Shown here: positions 47,108 through 56,451 of the stretch, one piece after another
Layout: each line of letters begins with the position of its first letter
Position numbering within the stretch: the first letter of the stretch is position 1
Source: Trueperella pyogenes
Lineage (GTDB): Bacteria > Actinomycetota > Actinomycetes > Actinomycetales > Actinomycetaceae
Length of the DNA: 64,000 nucleotides
Assembly (NCBI RefSeq): GCF_001070855.1
Contig: NZ_JVLH01000008.1
Span: 1-64,000, forward strand
Direction of reading: 5' to 3'
Translations under genes and position numbers: made by a program
Notes under the pieces: model-generated
What the model saw: only the letters and a program-made list of their open reading frames with translations
Told to the model about the DNA's origin: nothing
The model's database searches: none

Positions 47108-48897
47108 AAATGCGAATTCTCACTTCTGAGGAAGCATCCTCCTTGCGATGGGCGTTGTCACTACTCCGAGTTGATAAGTGGCGTTTTATCAGTGCACTCC
47201 TTCTGGCAAGCCTAGGAATTGGTTCATCGATCGCTTTGGGTGCAACATCTGCTTGGCTCATCGCGCGAGCGTCACAGATGCCTCCTGTCTTAGTACTTTC
47301 TGTCGCTGCAACATCGGTACGTCTTTTTGGCGTCTCGCGTGCCCTTTTGCGTTATGTTCAACGCCTGATTTCCCACCGCGTTGCGCTCGAGGGCATGGAC
47401 CATCTACGACTGAGCCTTTACGACGCCTTAGCATCTTCAGATCTCGGCAGAGTGATCTCACTTCGCCGCGGTGATCTGCTGGCACGTATGGGATCCGATG
47501 TCGACGAGGTCGGCGATTTTATTGTGAAGTCTGTCCTTCCTGCAGGTGTCGCAGCGATTGTAGGGTGCGCGACCGTCGGCGCTCTGGCACTTCTTTCTCC
47601 CGGCGCTGCAGTGATCTTGGCGCTTTGCTTAATCCTTTCTGGGATCGTTGCCCCCGTTATCACCGCTCGAGCGCAACGCGCAGCTCAAGTCGAAGGAATC
47701 CAGGCACGTGCTGCCCTGAGCAGCTCGCTGGTCACCTTGATCGATGGCTACGATGAGCTGGCAATTAACGGACTCATTGACCGTGCGCGCGGCGAATTCG
47801 AACGCAGCGAGGACGACATTGAGTCATCTCGGCGAGGGGCCGCCCGCGCCTCTGCTTGGGCTCAATTCATCGATCGCGCATCTATGGGACTAGCAGTTGT
47901 CGGGGCGCTCCTCGTTGGAGTTCCATCCGTTCAGGCTCAGATCCTCAGCGCCGTCGCTCTCGCGGTCATTACCCTCACTCCCCTGTCTTCTTTCGAGGCC
48001 TCGGCTCAGATGAACTCCGCGATGGCGCAACTCGTCCGTAGCGCTCAAGCAGCACTGCGGATCCGCGAACTTATCGGCTCGGAGGCACCGACCACCACGG
48101 CCTCGAAGATCGCGCAGACTCCGCTTCCCGAAGATGCGACGCACCACCCCAATCTTCAAGCGAGTGACCTAGCGATCGGATGGCCCGATGGCCCTCTCTT
48201 AGTTGAAAACCTCAATCTTGATGTAGTCCCCGGTCGCTGCATCGCAATTGTTGGCCCTTCGGGAATTGGAAAAACAACACTCCTGAATACTCTGGCTGGA
48301 TTGATCCCCGCACGCGGTGGGCAGCTCACTCTCAACGGAGTTCCTCTTCGGGACATTCCCCACGAAGAAAGTGCGAGCGTCATTCAGGTAACCGCTGAAG
48401 ATGCCCATATCTTCGCAACCAGCATCTACGAAAATCTTCGCGTCGCACGCGCTGATCTTTCGAAGGAAGAGGCTCAGGAATTTCTCAACACCGTTGGCCT
48501 CAAGGACTGGTGTGCTTCTCTTCCTCAGGGAATCGATACCGTAATTGGGGCTGGGGCAACGGGAGTATCCGGTGGTGAGCGTCGCAGACTTCTTGCCGCC
48601 CGAGCACTCGCCTCACATGCACCCATCATGCTTTTGGATGAAGCCAGTGAGCACCTAGATCCGCACAGCGCAGATGCGCTGATGCGAACCATCCGGGCAC
48701 ACGCAGTCGACAAGGGCTTGGTGCTCGTCACGCACCGTTTGAGCGCTCTTGATATAGCAGATGAGATTATCCTGATGGGGTATCCTCACGATGATCCTCG
48801 CCTGCGTCCTGCACGCATCGTTGAACGAGGAACACGTGATGAGCTCATCGCAAGGAGCGAAGCTTTCCGTTGGGCACTCAAGCAGGAGGAAGAATGA
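47104..48897 (+). CDS. cydC: thiol reductant ABC exporter subunit CydC
   Basis: A 597-residue half-transporter, partner of CydD. Six helices (ALGATSAWLIARASQMPP is typical of CydC) precede an ATPase domain with GPSGIGKTT, signature VSGGERRRL and Walker B IMLLDEASEHLD. ATG after GGAGGAGAG. Overlaps cydD upstream and the sensor kinase downstream. Confidence 0.93.
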   Translation: MKMRILTSEEASSLRWALSLLRVDKWRFISALLLASLGIGSSIALGATSAWLIARASQMPPVLVLSVAATSVRLFGVSRALLRYVQRLISHRVALEGMDHLRLSLYDALASSDLGRVISLRRGDLLARMGSDVDEVGDFIVKSVLPAGVAAIVGCATVGALALLSPGAAVILALCLILSGIVAPVITARAQRAAQVEGIQARAALSSSLVTLIDGYDELAINGLIDRARGEFERSEDDIESSRRGAARASAWAQFIDRASMGLAVVGALLVGVPSVQAQILSAVALAVITLTPLSSFEASAQMNSAMAQLVRSAQAALRIRELIGSEAPTTTASKIAQTPLPEDATHHPNLQASDLAIGWPDGPLLVENLNLDVVPGRCIAIVGPSGIGKTTLLNTLAGLIPARGGQLTLNGVPLRDIPHEESASVIQVTAEDAHIFATSIYENLRVARADLSKEEAQEFLNTVGLKDWCASLPQGIDTVIGAGATGVSGGERRRLLAARALASHAPIMLLDEASEHLDPHSADALMRTIRAHAVDKGLVLVTHRLSALDIADEIILMGYPHDDPRLRPARIVERGTRDELIARSEAFRWALKQEEE

Positions 48898-50534
48898 GCC
48901 CCGAAAGGACCGATTCACGACTTCTTGAAGCTGCTCTTGATGTCACCTCAAGCCTAGATCTTCAACGAGTCCTTGAGAATTTCGTCGAGCGTGCATGTGC
49001 ATTAACCGGTGCACGCTATGCAGGACTATCGGTTCTTGATACCTGGGGCGATACGACGATGTTCGTGGAATACGGCGATGCTCCGGCCGGTGAGGCTTCA
49101 AATCTTCCCGACGAGTTGGTACAACGCATTACCGATGAGGGATATGCGATTCTCAACGACCCCGCCTCTCTCAACAATGCCGAAGGAATTGAGAACTTCC
49201 TTGGAGTTTCTGTCACTTTCAAGGGGCAAATCTATGCGCGCCTATACCTGGTTAATCGCCTGGGAGGCTTCGGACTCAGCGCACTTCGCATTGTGCAGAC
49301 TTTGGCGGCAGCCGCCGGTATTGCCGTTGAAAACGCTCACCTCTATGCAGATGCTCGAAGGCGTGCACGCTGGATTCGAGCATCGCAGCAGCTAACCACC
49401 TCGATGCTCGAAGGAGCAGACGAAGAAGAAGGCTTGACCCTGATCGCTCAAACCGTTCGCGACGTCTCGCAGGCGGATACCGCGATTATCGTCTTGCCCT
49501 CAGTGAAAGATACCTGGGCTGCGGAAATCACCGATGGCCATCACGCAGATCGTTTGCTAGGAATTGTCTTCCCCCATGAAGGCCGTGCGATGTCGGTACT
49601 CAACGAAGGGACCGGCATGATCGTTGATTCCCTCGCGCGCGCCCAAACCATGCGTATCCCCGAATTTTCCGAATTCGGTCCGGCACTCTATGCGCCTCTT
49701 CGTGGAAGAGGAAAGCCCGCCGGTGTCCTCATTCTGCTCCGTCTTCCCGGAAAACCAGAATTTGACTATTCCGAGCTGGCTTTAGCGGAATCTCTGGCAG
49801 CTCAAGCTGCCCTTGCACTGGAGCTCGCCTCGGCCCGCCACGCTGAAGATGTCGCTTCCCTCCTTGATGAACGTGATCGAATTGGCCGTGACTTGCATGA
49901 TTTTGCGATCCAGCAGCTCTTTGCAGCAGGCATGCAATTGGACTCGACCAAGCAAAAGATCAGCGAAAAACAGGTCGGCGTCGATGAGGTCATCCACGCT
50001 CTTGACCTATCTCTAGCGTCCATTGACGAGGCCGTGCGTCAGATCCGCGCAATCGTCCATAATCTGCGTGAACCCGATTCTGACGTTGGCTTGGTCGAGC
50101 GTATCCGTCGAGAGTCTTCCCTCTCGCGTTCATTTTTAGGCTTTGCACCCTCACTGCTCATTTCTGTCGACGGCCAATCGGTCAACGAACAGAAAGAATG
50201 CGAAGATCACCGCGTAGAATTACTCAATTCTCGCGTCGATGATTCGCGAAGTGATGATGCGGTTGCAATCGTTCGAGAGGGACTGTCCAACATTGCCCGT
50301 CACGCACACGCGACCGCGGGTGCGGTCAATGTCGAACTTCAGGGAAGTGGGAAAACAGGTAGGCTCACGGTTTCCGTTTCCGATGACGGAGTTGGGATCG
50401 ATCCTTCGCATACACGCAATTCGGGCCTCGCAAACATGGCAGAACGTGCACGCCTCAACGGCGGGACCTTCACCATTGGTACCGGACTTGAAGGAAAAGG
50501 AACGAAGATTATCTGGAGTATTCCTCTGGCCTAG
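48894..50534 (+). CDS. GAF-domain sensor histidine kinase (NarL/DevS type)
   Basis: A 546-residue soluble kinase. Two GAF domains cover about residues 20-170 and 190-320. A HisKA_3 dimerisation helix carries His335 in RDLHDFAIQQLF, and an HATPase domain with DDGVGID lies at the C-terminus. The layout resembles the mycobacterial redox and gas sensors DosS/DosT; a heme ligand cannot be confirmed from sequence. The ATG overlaps the cydC stop (ATGA), tying its expression to cytochrome bd. Its probable partner regulator is encoded tail to tail, one base beyond. Confidence 0.88.
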   Translation: MSPERTDSRLLEAALDVTSSLDLQRVLENFVERACALTGARYAGLSVLDTWGDTTMFVEYGDAPAGEASNLPDELVQRITDEGYAILNDPASLNNAEGIENFLGVSVTFKGQIYARLYLVNRLGGFGLSALRIVQTLAAAAGIAVENAHLYADARRRARWIRASQQLTTSMLEGADEEEGLTLIAQTVRDVSQADTAIIVLPSVKDTWAAEITDGHHADRLLGIVFPHEGRAMSVLNEGTGMIVDSLARAQTMRIPEFSEFGPALYAPLRGRGKPAGVLILLRLPGKPEFDYSELALAESLAAQAALALELASARHAEDVASLLDERDRIGRDLHDFAIQQLFAAGMQLDSTKQKISEKQVGVDEVIHALDLSLASIDEAVRQIRAIVHNLREPDSDVGLVERIRRESSLSRSFLGFAPSLLISVDGQSVNEQKECEDHRVELLNSRVDDSRSDDAVAIVREGLSNIARHAHATAGAVNVELQGSGKTGRLTVSVSDDGVGIDPSHTRNSGLANMAERARLNGGTFTIGTGLEGKGTKIIWSIPLA

Positions 50535-50535
50535 C

Positions 50536-51192
50536 TCAGTTACGCCAAGCGGCAGCGCGCTGTCCGGCTACCCATGCAGCAACCTGCGTGCGACGCTGAA
50601 GCCCCATCTTCGACAGCAAGGACGTAATGTGGTTCTTCACGGTCTTTTCTGCGACCCCCAGTTTTGCGCCAATTTCTCGGTTCGACAGGCCATCGCCGAT
50701 CAATTCCAAGACCTTACGCTCTGAGGGAGTCAGATCTGCGGTCGGATCATCGTGATCTGCACGCCTACGGGTCAGTGTTCGCTCATCAAGAAGAATACGT
50801 CCCTGTGCCACTGCCTTGATGACATCTGTAATTTCGGCACCGCGAACAGTCTTGAGCACGTAAGCACGCGCCCCCTTTGCAAGGGACTGCGCCAAGGCCT
50901 CGTCATCGTCAAAAGAAGTCAGGACGATCGGGCGAATCTCGGGGTTTGTCTGTCCCAAAGATTCCATGATGTCGATGCCCGTTCCATCGGGAAGCTGAAG
51001 GTCCACCAAAATCACATCGGGGCTAACCAATTGGGCACGGCGCAAAGCGTCTTGAACTGTACCGGCCTCTGCAACCACCTCAAGGTCATCGGCACGATCG
51101 ACAATCTCTGCAATCCCGCGACGAACAATCTCATGATCGTCAACGATCATGACTCGGATTGGGGTTTGCAAAGGGGTATCGTTTTCAGTCAC
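50536..51192 (-). CDS. NarL/LuxR-family response regulator
   Basis: A 218-residue regulator: receiver domain with acidic pair DD at 18-19, phosphoacceptor Asp64 and a VLKTV lysine, then a LuxR-type helix-turn-helix (LTPSERKVLELIGDGLSNREI). The GTG at 51192 follows AAGGAGAA just after the rnc stop; the frame runs far upstream within rnc. It sits at the end of the rnc operon but converges on the kinase gene with a one-base gap, so it is probably that kinase's partner and may control the cyd genes (inference). Confidence 0.9.
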   Translation of the reverse strand: MTENDTPLQTPIRVMIVDDHEIVRRGIAEIVDRADDLEVVAEAGTVQDALRRAQLVSPDVILVDLQLPDGTGIDIMESLGQTNPEIRPIVLTSFDDDEALAQSLAKGARAYVLKTVRGAEITDVIKAVAQGRILLDERTLTRRRADHDDPTADLTPSERKVLELIGDGLSNREIGAKLGVAEKTVKNHITSLLSKMGLQRRTQVAAWVAGQRAAAWRN

Positions 51193-51193
51193 G

Positions 51194-51937
51194 TTATTCT
51201 CCTTGTTCTTCGACGCGCTTCTCACCGCTGAGACGGGCAACTGCATCTGCTGCTGCCGCATTTTCTGCGTGTTTCTTTGAAGTACCAACACCTTGGCCAA
51301 CTTCGGCATCCCTTGAGGCAACAAAGGCGTGAGCGGTAAAGACCCTCTGGTGGTCTGGGCCTTCGCCCTCAACCTCGTAGGTCACTGCCCCCATGTCGTG
51401 GTTGAAGGCAAACTCAGTCAAGGTTGTCTTCCAGTCCTGTTCGGCAGCACGTTCGACTGCGTGTACCAGCAAGAAGCCCAGATGCCGCAAAATAGTTGCA
51501 CGCGCACCTTCAATACCTACGCTCAGATAGGTTGCGCCAACCAGGGCTTCGAAAGTATCAGACAAGATGGAGTCTTTGTCTCGACCACCGTGCGTGCTTT
51601 CCCCACGCCCCAAGTAGATGTACTCCCCCAGCTCAATGTGCCGAGCTGCCTGCGCTAAGGGTTCTTGAGAAACAGTTGCTGCCCGCATCCGCGACAATTC
51701 AGATTCGGGGACGTCGCCATGGCGGTGATACAGCTCGTCGGCCACGACAATCGAAAGGACAGAGTCGCCCAGGAACTCAAGGCGTTCATTATGGGCAATT
51801 CCGCCGGCTTCATTTGCATACGAACGGTGGATTAGCGCCAGTTCCAATAGATCCTGGCGCACGGGAGTTCCCCATGCTTCAAGCAAGGTATCAGTATTGG
51901 GGCGTGGGGGTACAGGAAGCTTTGAACGACGAGCCAT
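51194..51937 (-). CDS. rnc: ribonuclease III
   Basis: A 247-residue double-strand-specific endoribonuclease for rRNA and mRNA processing. The catalytic signature NERLEFLGDSVL and the second acidic helix SDTFEALVGA are present, followed by a C-terminal dsRNA-binding domain from about residue 165 (GTSKKHAENAAA). Its ATG shares a base with the stop of the DUF177 gene (TGATG). Confidence 0.96.
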   Translation of the reverse strand: MARRSKLPVPPRPNTDTLLEAWGTPVRQDLLELALIHRSYANEAGGIAHNERLEFLGDSVLSIVVADELYHRHGDVPESELSRMRAATVSQEPLAQAARHIELGEYIYLGRGESTHGGRDKDSILSDTFEALVGATYLSVGIEGARATILRHLGFLLVHAVERAAEQDWKTTLTEFAFNHDMGAVTYEVEGEGPDHQRVFTAHAFVASRDAEVGQGVGTSKKHAENAAAADAVARLSGEKRVEEQGE

Positions 51938-52500
51938 CAGTTCTCATCCCGCGCGGTGAGCTGATCAAGAAGACCCGAAAGCCCCGCAAGACGCGGATCA
52001 ATCACCACATGCTCATGATCTTCGGGTAGATCTTCCCATTTTTCGCCGCATCCTGGGCAAAGCCCCTGACAATCCGGCTTACACAGAGGTCGGTCTTCCA
52101 TCAGCGTCACGATGCCGTCACGCACAATTCCTTCAATATCGACAGTGTCGCGCGCCGAGATGGTCGGGAAATCTTCGGCTTCCTCATCTTCTTCACTGCG
52201 CAAACGCTGCGCAGCCTTCGGCTCGAAGAAAAGTTCATCGACATCGACCGAATGGTGACGCGTGAGTTCATCAAGACAACGCACGCATTCTCCGTCGATA
52301 TCAACATCGGTATGCGCACGAACCAGAACTCCGTCATCAACCGAAGTAATAGTCACGTCAATAGGTAACTCAGTCCCCGGAGCCACTCGCATAACCGAGG
52401 TTCCCAGGTCATCAGGGACCTGCCAAGTTAGGTGATAGTCGCGCGTCGAACCAGGCGAGCGCGAAAGATCACGAAGAGAAATCTCTAAAGGTTCACTCAT
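51937..52500 (-). CDS. DUF177 (YceD-like) protein
   Basis: A 187-residue member of the family linked to large-subunit rRNA and ribosomal protein L32. It has the Cys pair C-V-R-C and the zinc-like cluster CKPDCQGLCPGCG, ending in DPRLAGL. In most genomes rpmF follows this gene; here it runs directly into rnc. It overlaps the upstream gene by eight bases. Confidence 0.9.
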   Translation of the reverse strand: MSEPLEISLRDLSRSPGSTRDYHLTWQVPDDLGTSVMRVAPGTELPIDVTITSVDDGVLVRAHTDVDIDGECVRCLDELTRHHSVDVDELFFEPKAAQRLRSEEDEEAEDFPTISARDTVDIEGIVRDGIVTLMEDRPLCKPDCQGLCPGCGEKWEDLPEDHEHVVIDPRLAGLSGLLDQLTARDEN

Positions 52501-53209
52501 GTTCTAAAGTCACATTCGTAATATCGCGGCCATTGCGTTCGGCAATGGCACGCCGACCAGCATCGGTACGGCGTTGAAGTTCTTGAAGAAGTGCAGATAG
52601 TTCTGCAAGTGACGAGGCAGCGTATTCATCGGCACCGGTACGCATCTGCTTCTCAGCTGCACGCGCCTGCGCAACAATCTCACGCGCACGCTCTTCAGCC
52701 ATCTGCTTGATGTTCTCTCCGGATACAAGGCGCTCTGCCTGCGCATTGGCGTCGGCAAGGGTGTTCTCCGCATCCGCCTCGGCCTGCTCACGCACACGCC
52801 TCGCGTCTTCTTCGGCCTTTTCACGGGTCTTCTGCGCGTGTTCCTCTGCCTCGGCAACCAACTGGTCAGCCTTCTCACGGGCCTCGTCGATGGTCGAACG
52901 AGCGCGGGCATTAGCCTCGGCAATGGTCGTCTCTGCTGCCGAGTCGGCGCGCACAAGCACAGCGTCTGCGTCGGCAACAACAGCGTCTGCGGCCTTCAGG
53001 TCATCGGGAAGAGCTTCACGAGCTTGATCGAGAAGGTCAAGAACCTCCGCTCGGTTCACCATTACCGAAGCAGAGAGAGGAACTGCGCGCGCAGCCTCAA
53101 GGAGGTCTTCAATTCGGTCCAAAGCCGCAATCACAGTCGAGGGACCGTACACGGTCTGATCCTCCCACTGCTGCGAGGAATCCGCGTGCTCGTCATGGTT
53201 TTCAGCCAT
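52493..53209 (-). CDS. coiled-coil DivIVA-like protein (SepIVA-like by synteny)
   Basis: A 238-residue protein. Residues 1-30 are acidic, a short helical domain (TVIAALDRIEDLLEAARAVPLS) follows, and a long Ala/Glu/Arg coiled coil covers about 85-215. Mycobacteria have the septation factor SepIVA in the same place before DUF177 and rnc, so a role in cell-envelope growth or division is likely but not shown. The ATG at 53209 follows GGAGGAG and overlaps the coaD stop by eight bases; the longer frame to 53344 lies inside coaD. Confidence 0.75.
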   Translation of the reverse strand: MAENHDEHADSSQQWEDQTVYGPSTVIAALDRIEDLLEAARAVPLSASVMVNRAEVLDLLDQAREALPDDLKAADAVVADADAVLVRADSAAETTIAEANARARSTIDEAREKADQLVAEAEEHAQKTREKAEEDARRVREQAEADAENTLADANAQAERLVSGENIKQMAEERAREIVAQARAAEKQMRTGADEYAASSLAELSALLQELQRRTDAGRRAIAERNGRDITNVTLEHE

Positions 53210-53711
53210 TGTCTCCTCCAATTGAGTTCTGCGCGTACACTGCCTCTCTATTTTCTCCCCACACAGCCAAAACTGGGGCCGGAACATACCGAGAGACGTC
53301 CATTCCCCACGCAAAAAGTTCTCGAACAAGGGATGAAGACACATGCCCCAGTGCGGGATCGGTGGGGATCCACAGCGTTTCCACTCCCCCGATCTCTCGA
53401 TTTGTCACGGCCTGAGCCATCTCCGACTCCAAGTCACCGCTTCCACGCACCCCTTTGATCACCAGATCAACATCGTGTGCGCGACAAAAATCAACCAAAA
53501 GCGTGTTCATGGGGAGGACTTCTACCTTCGGCAGGTGAGCCAGCCCCGCACGGGTGCTATCCACACGGCATCGGATATCGCTGGCCGAGGCCTTGGCTGA
53601 GTTCACTCCAACTGCAACGATCAGGTGGTCAACCAGACGTGACGCCCGAGTAATAAAGTCCAGATGCCCGACGGTGAGCGGATCAAAACTCCCCGGGATG
53701 ACGGCTTTCAT
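53202..53711 (-). CDS. coaD: phosphopantetheine adenylyltransferase
   Basis: Fourth step of coenzyme A synthesis. The 169-residue nucleotidyltransferase has GSFDPLTVGH at residues 7-16 and the second motif HVSSSLVRE. Overlaps rsmD upstream by ATGA, the usual rsmD-coaD pair. Confidence 0.96.
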   Translation of the reverse strand: MKAVIPGSFDPLTVGHLDFITRASRLVDHLIVAVGVNSAKASASDIRCRVDSTRAGLAHLPKVEVLPMNTLLVDFCRAHDVDLVIKGVRGSGDLESEMAQAVTNREIGGVETLWIPTDPALGHVSSSLVRELFAWGMDVSRYVPAPVLAVWGENREAVYAQNSIGGDNG

Positions 53712-54280
53712 TCGCTCTCCTTAGCGGTTTGTGGAAGTGGGGGCGCAAGAAACAGAACGCGAGTCTCCCCCCAATCGCGCCGATCCTCGCAGATGAGTCC
53801 TTCAGGTAACTCGATATCTGTCGAGCGAGTCGATCGCTCAACGACAACCGAGGCATCTGGGCTTAAATGCGCACACAGTGCTGTCAGGATCTCGGTGATA
53901 GTTGCGCTCTCACACTCATAGGGAGGATCAATAAAAACGAGGTCATATTGGCCGCTCAGCCGTCCAGAAACTGCCGCGAGCGCATCCGCACCAATAACTA
54001 TGCTGCCCGGAGCAACCAAGGCCGCATTCTTTTTCAGAGTTCGTAGCGCACCCTGAGCAGAATCGACCAGGGTTAATTGATCTGCACCGCGTGAAAGGGC
54101 CTCAAAACCCAGAGCTCCACTTCCCGCATACAGGTCAAGAACGCGAGCCCCTTCGATAACGTCCATGTGTTCAAGGCGCGAAAACATTGCCTCGCGTACG
54201 CGCTCAGACGTTGGGCGTGTCCCTGAAGGCGGGACATGTAGGGTCCGACCTTTCAAAGTGCCGGCAATAATTCGTGTCAT
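53708..54280 (-). CDS. rsmD: 16S rRNA (guanine(966)-N(2))-methyltransferase
   Basis: A 190-residue SAM-dependent methyltransferase. The SAM motif DLYAGSGALGFEALSRGA and the catalytic DPPY are clear, along with the N-terminal RIIAGTLKGR of RsmD. Located between recG and coaD as in many bacteria. Confidence 0.94.
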   Translation of the reverse strand: MTRIIAGTLKGRTLHVPPSGTRPTSERVREAMFSRLEHMDVIEGARVLDLYAGSGALGFEALSRGADQLTLVDSAQGALRTLKKNAALVAPGSIVIGADALAAVSGRLSGQYDLVFIDPPYECESATITEILTALCAHLSPDASVVVERSTRSTDIELPEGLICEDRRDWGETRVLFLAPPLPQTAKESE

Positions 54281-54294
54281 GCTTCAAGACTACG

Positions 54295-56451
54295 TTAGCT
54301 GCGTTCCATCCACACCAGCTCTTCGCTGGAAGCGTCATTGAGACTCGCCGCTAATTCCGGATACGAGGCCAAAGAAGGATCTGCTGCGATGAGTTCGCCC
54401 GCGCTTTCTCGGGCTTCTTCAATAATCGCACCATCACGGACAACGCTGAGGAAGCGCAGTCTCGAAGCTTTTCCTGACTGGGCCGACCCCAAAACGTCAC
54501 CTTCTCGGCGCAAGGCGAGATCGGCCTCGGCAAGGACAAAACCATCGGTTGATGACGCGAAGGCTTCCAAACGTTGCGCAGAAGTATCGCTGATGACCGA
54601 AGGATGAACAGCCATGCAGATGCTTTGTTTCGAGGAGCGTCCCACGCGGCCACGCAACTGATGGAGCTGCGAGAGCCCAAATTGCTGTGCATCCAAAATG
54701 ATCATCATGGTCGCTTCGGGGACATCGACGCCAACTTCAATGACAGTTGTCGCAACAAGGATTGGAGCCTGCCCGCTGGAGAAGGCCTCCATCGTGGCGC
54801 TTTTTTCTTCGCTGCTATCTCTGCCGGTCACGCTCACCGCTTTCACACCCGATAGCGAAGGAACCCCAGCGAGCATCTCCATAGTTGCTGTCACCGACGC
54901 AAGGGGTGCAGTGCTTTCTTCAAGCAACACATCGGGATGATCATCCTCATCGATCCGCGGACAGACGATATAAACGCGCCCGCCACCGTCAATTTCTTCG
55001 CGTGCCCGTTGCCACATGCGTTCCATCCACACGGCATTTCCCGCATCAACAACGAAAGTTGTCACTGGCTTTCGCCCTGAGGGCAAGCCCTTCATCACTG
55101 TGACATCCAGATCTCCGAAAATCGTCATCGCGACGCTTCGAGGGATTGGAGTAGCGGTCATCACCAGCTGATGGACAAGCAAACCATCATTGCGGCTTTC
55201 ACGGAGGGAATCTCGCTGCTGGACGCCAAAACGATGCTGCTCGTCGATCACCGCCAAGGCAAGGTCAGCAAAGAGGTTGCGCGCGTAGAGCAAGGCATGC
55301 GTCCCAACAACAATGATCGGCATTCCCGAGGCCAATAGACGCTCGATTTCACGTCTGGCTGGGGCCGGCGTCGAGGAAGTGAGGAGGCGCAGATCCACGG
55401 GGAAACCTGCGGATTCAAGGGGTTTAAGCAGCGCTCGAATCGAGTCCGCGTGTTGCCGTGCCAAGACTTCGGTAGGAGCAAGGAGTGCACCTTGATGACC
55501 AGCGGCAATCACCTGAATCAAGGCAGCACACGCAACCACAGTTTTTCCCGATCCCACATCCCCTTCAAGGAGACGCTGCATGGGATGCGACGAGGCGATG
55601 TCAGCCCCGATGGCACTGATGGCACTGCGTTGCGAGGGCGTCAAAGTAAAGGGAAGCCCACCAAGGAAAGCTTGAAGTTCCGGAGGGTTTTCTGGGCAGC
55701 TTTGCGCACGCAAAGCATCATTTCCCAGTCGACGTTTTGCCAAGAAAGCTTGCAAAACAAAAGCTTCTCTCCAGCGCATGCTGCGTTTGGCGCGTGCGAC
55801 GTCCTGATCCGTACTGCCCTGGTGAAGAAGCCGTAGGGCATTTCCCAGCGCTTCAATGTCGAAACGCGATCGGACTTGCAGAGGAACAGGGTCTGGGAGC
55901 GTATCCAAGTCCAAAGAATCCAGTACAACGGCAATTGCACGCGCAATCACCCACGAAGCGACGCCACCCCGCGTGGAATAAATGGGAATGGGACGGTTCG
56001 AGCGTTTTTCGATATCGGGGGCTGCCTGTTCATCATCAACGCCCTCAAATTCGGGGTGCACCAATTGCAAATTCCCCCGGTACTCCCCGACTTTTCCAGC
56101 AAAAAGAAAACTCTCTCCCGGTTGAAGAAGGCGTTCGTGCACGCTGAGCTTATAGGGACTACTGGCAAAGAAAGTCGCAGTCATTTCCGAGGAACCATCG
56201 GTCAGACGAACTTCGAATCTCACCCCTGCACGCGAGCGGTTAGGGATCAGGCGAGCACTGACTACTTCGGCCAAAATAGTGACGTCTTCTCCGGGACGCA
56301 GGACGTGCATTGGCGTGAGCGCACCCCAATGGTAGTAGCGCCGAGGTGCCTCGTAGAGCAGGTCGCCAATGGTCAACAGGCCCGCTTTTTCGAGCTTCTT
56401 TGCCAGCTTCGCAGGAAGGCGAAGACTCAAAGGAGTATCAAGTGGATTCAC
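54295..56451 (-). CDS. recG: ATP-dependent DNA helicase RecG
   Basis: A 718-residue helicase that remodels stalled forks and branched DNA. An N-terminal wedge (OB) domain is followed by a helicase core with Walker A GDVGSGKT, the DEQH box in IDEQHRFGVQQR, TATPIPR and the RGRVGR motif VI. The GTG at 56451 overlaps the upstream stop as GTGA. Confidence 0.95.
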   Translation of the reverse strand: MNPLDTPLSLRLPAKLAKKLEKAGLLTIGDLLYEAPRRYYHWGALTPMHVLRPGEDVTILAEVVSARLIPNRSRAGVRFEVRLTDGSSEMTATFFASSPYKLSVHERLLQPGESFLFAGKVGEYRGNLQLVHPEFEGVDDEQAAPDIEKRSNRPIPIYSTRGGVASWVIARAIAVVLDSLDLDTLPDPVPLQVRSRFDIEALGNALRLLHQGSTDQDVARAKRSMRWREAFVLQAFLAKRRLGNDALRAQSCPENPPELQAFLGGLPFTLTPSQRSAISAIGADIASSHPMQRLLEGDVGSGKTVVACAALIQVIAAGHQGALLAPTEVLARQHADSIRALLKPLESAGFPVDLRLLTSSTPAPARREIERLLASGMPIIVVGTHALLYARNLFADLALAVIDEQHRFGVQQRDSLRESRNDGLLVHQLVMTATPIPRSVAMTIFGDLDVTVMKGLPSGRKPVTTFVVDAGNAVWMERMWQRAREEIDGGGRVYIVCPRIDEDDHPDVLLEESTAPLASVTATMEMLAGVPSLSGVKAVSVTGRDSSEEKSATMEAFSSGQAPILVATTVIEVGVDVPEATMMIILDAQQFGLSQLHQLRGRVGRSSKQSICMAVHPSVISDTSAQRLEAFASSTDGFVLAEADLALRREGDVLGSAQSGKASRLRFLSVVRDGAIIEEARESAGELIAADPSLASYPELAASLNDASSEELVWMERS

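Noticed and set aside
48894-50534. Naming the sensor kinase DosS/DevS
   Set aside because: Domain order is alike, but the heme ligand cannot be identified from the sequence alone and the gene context differs.
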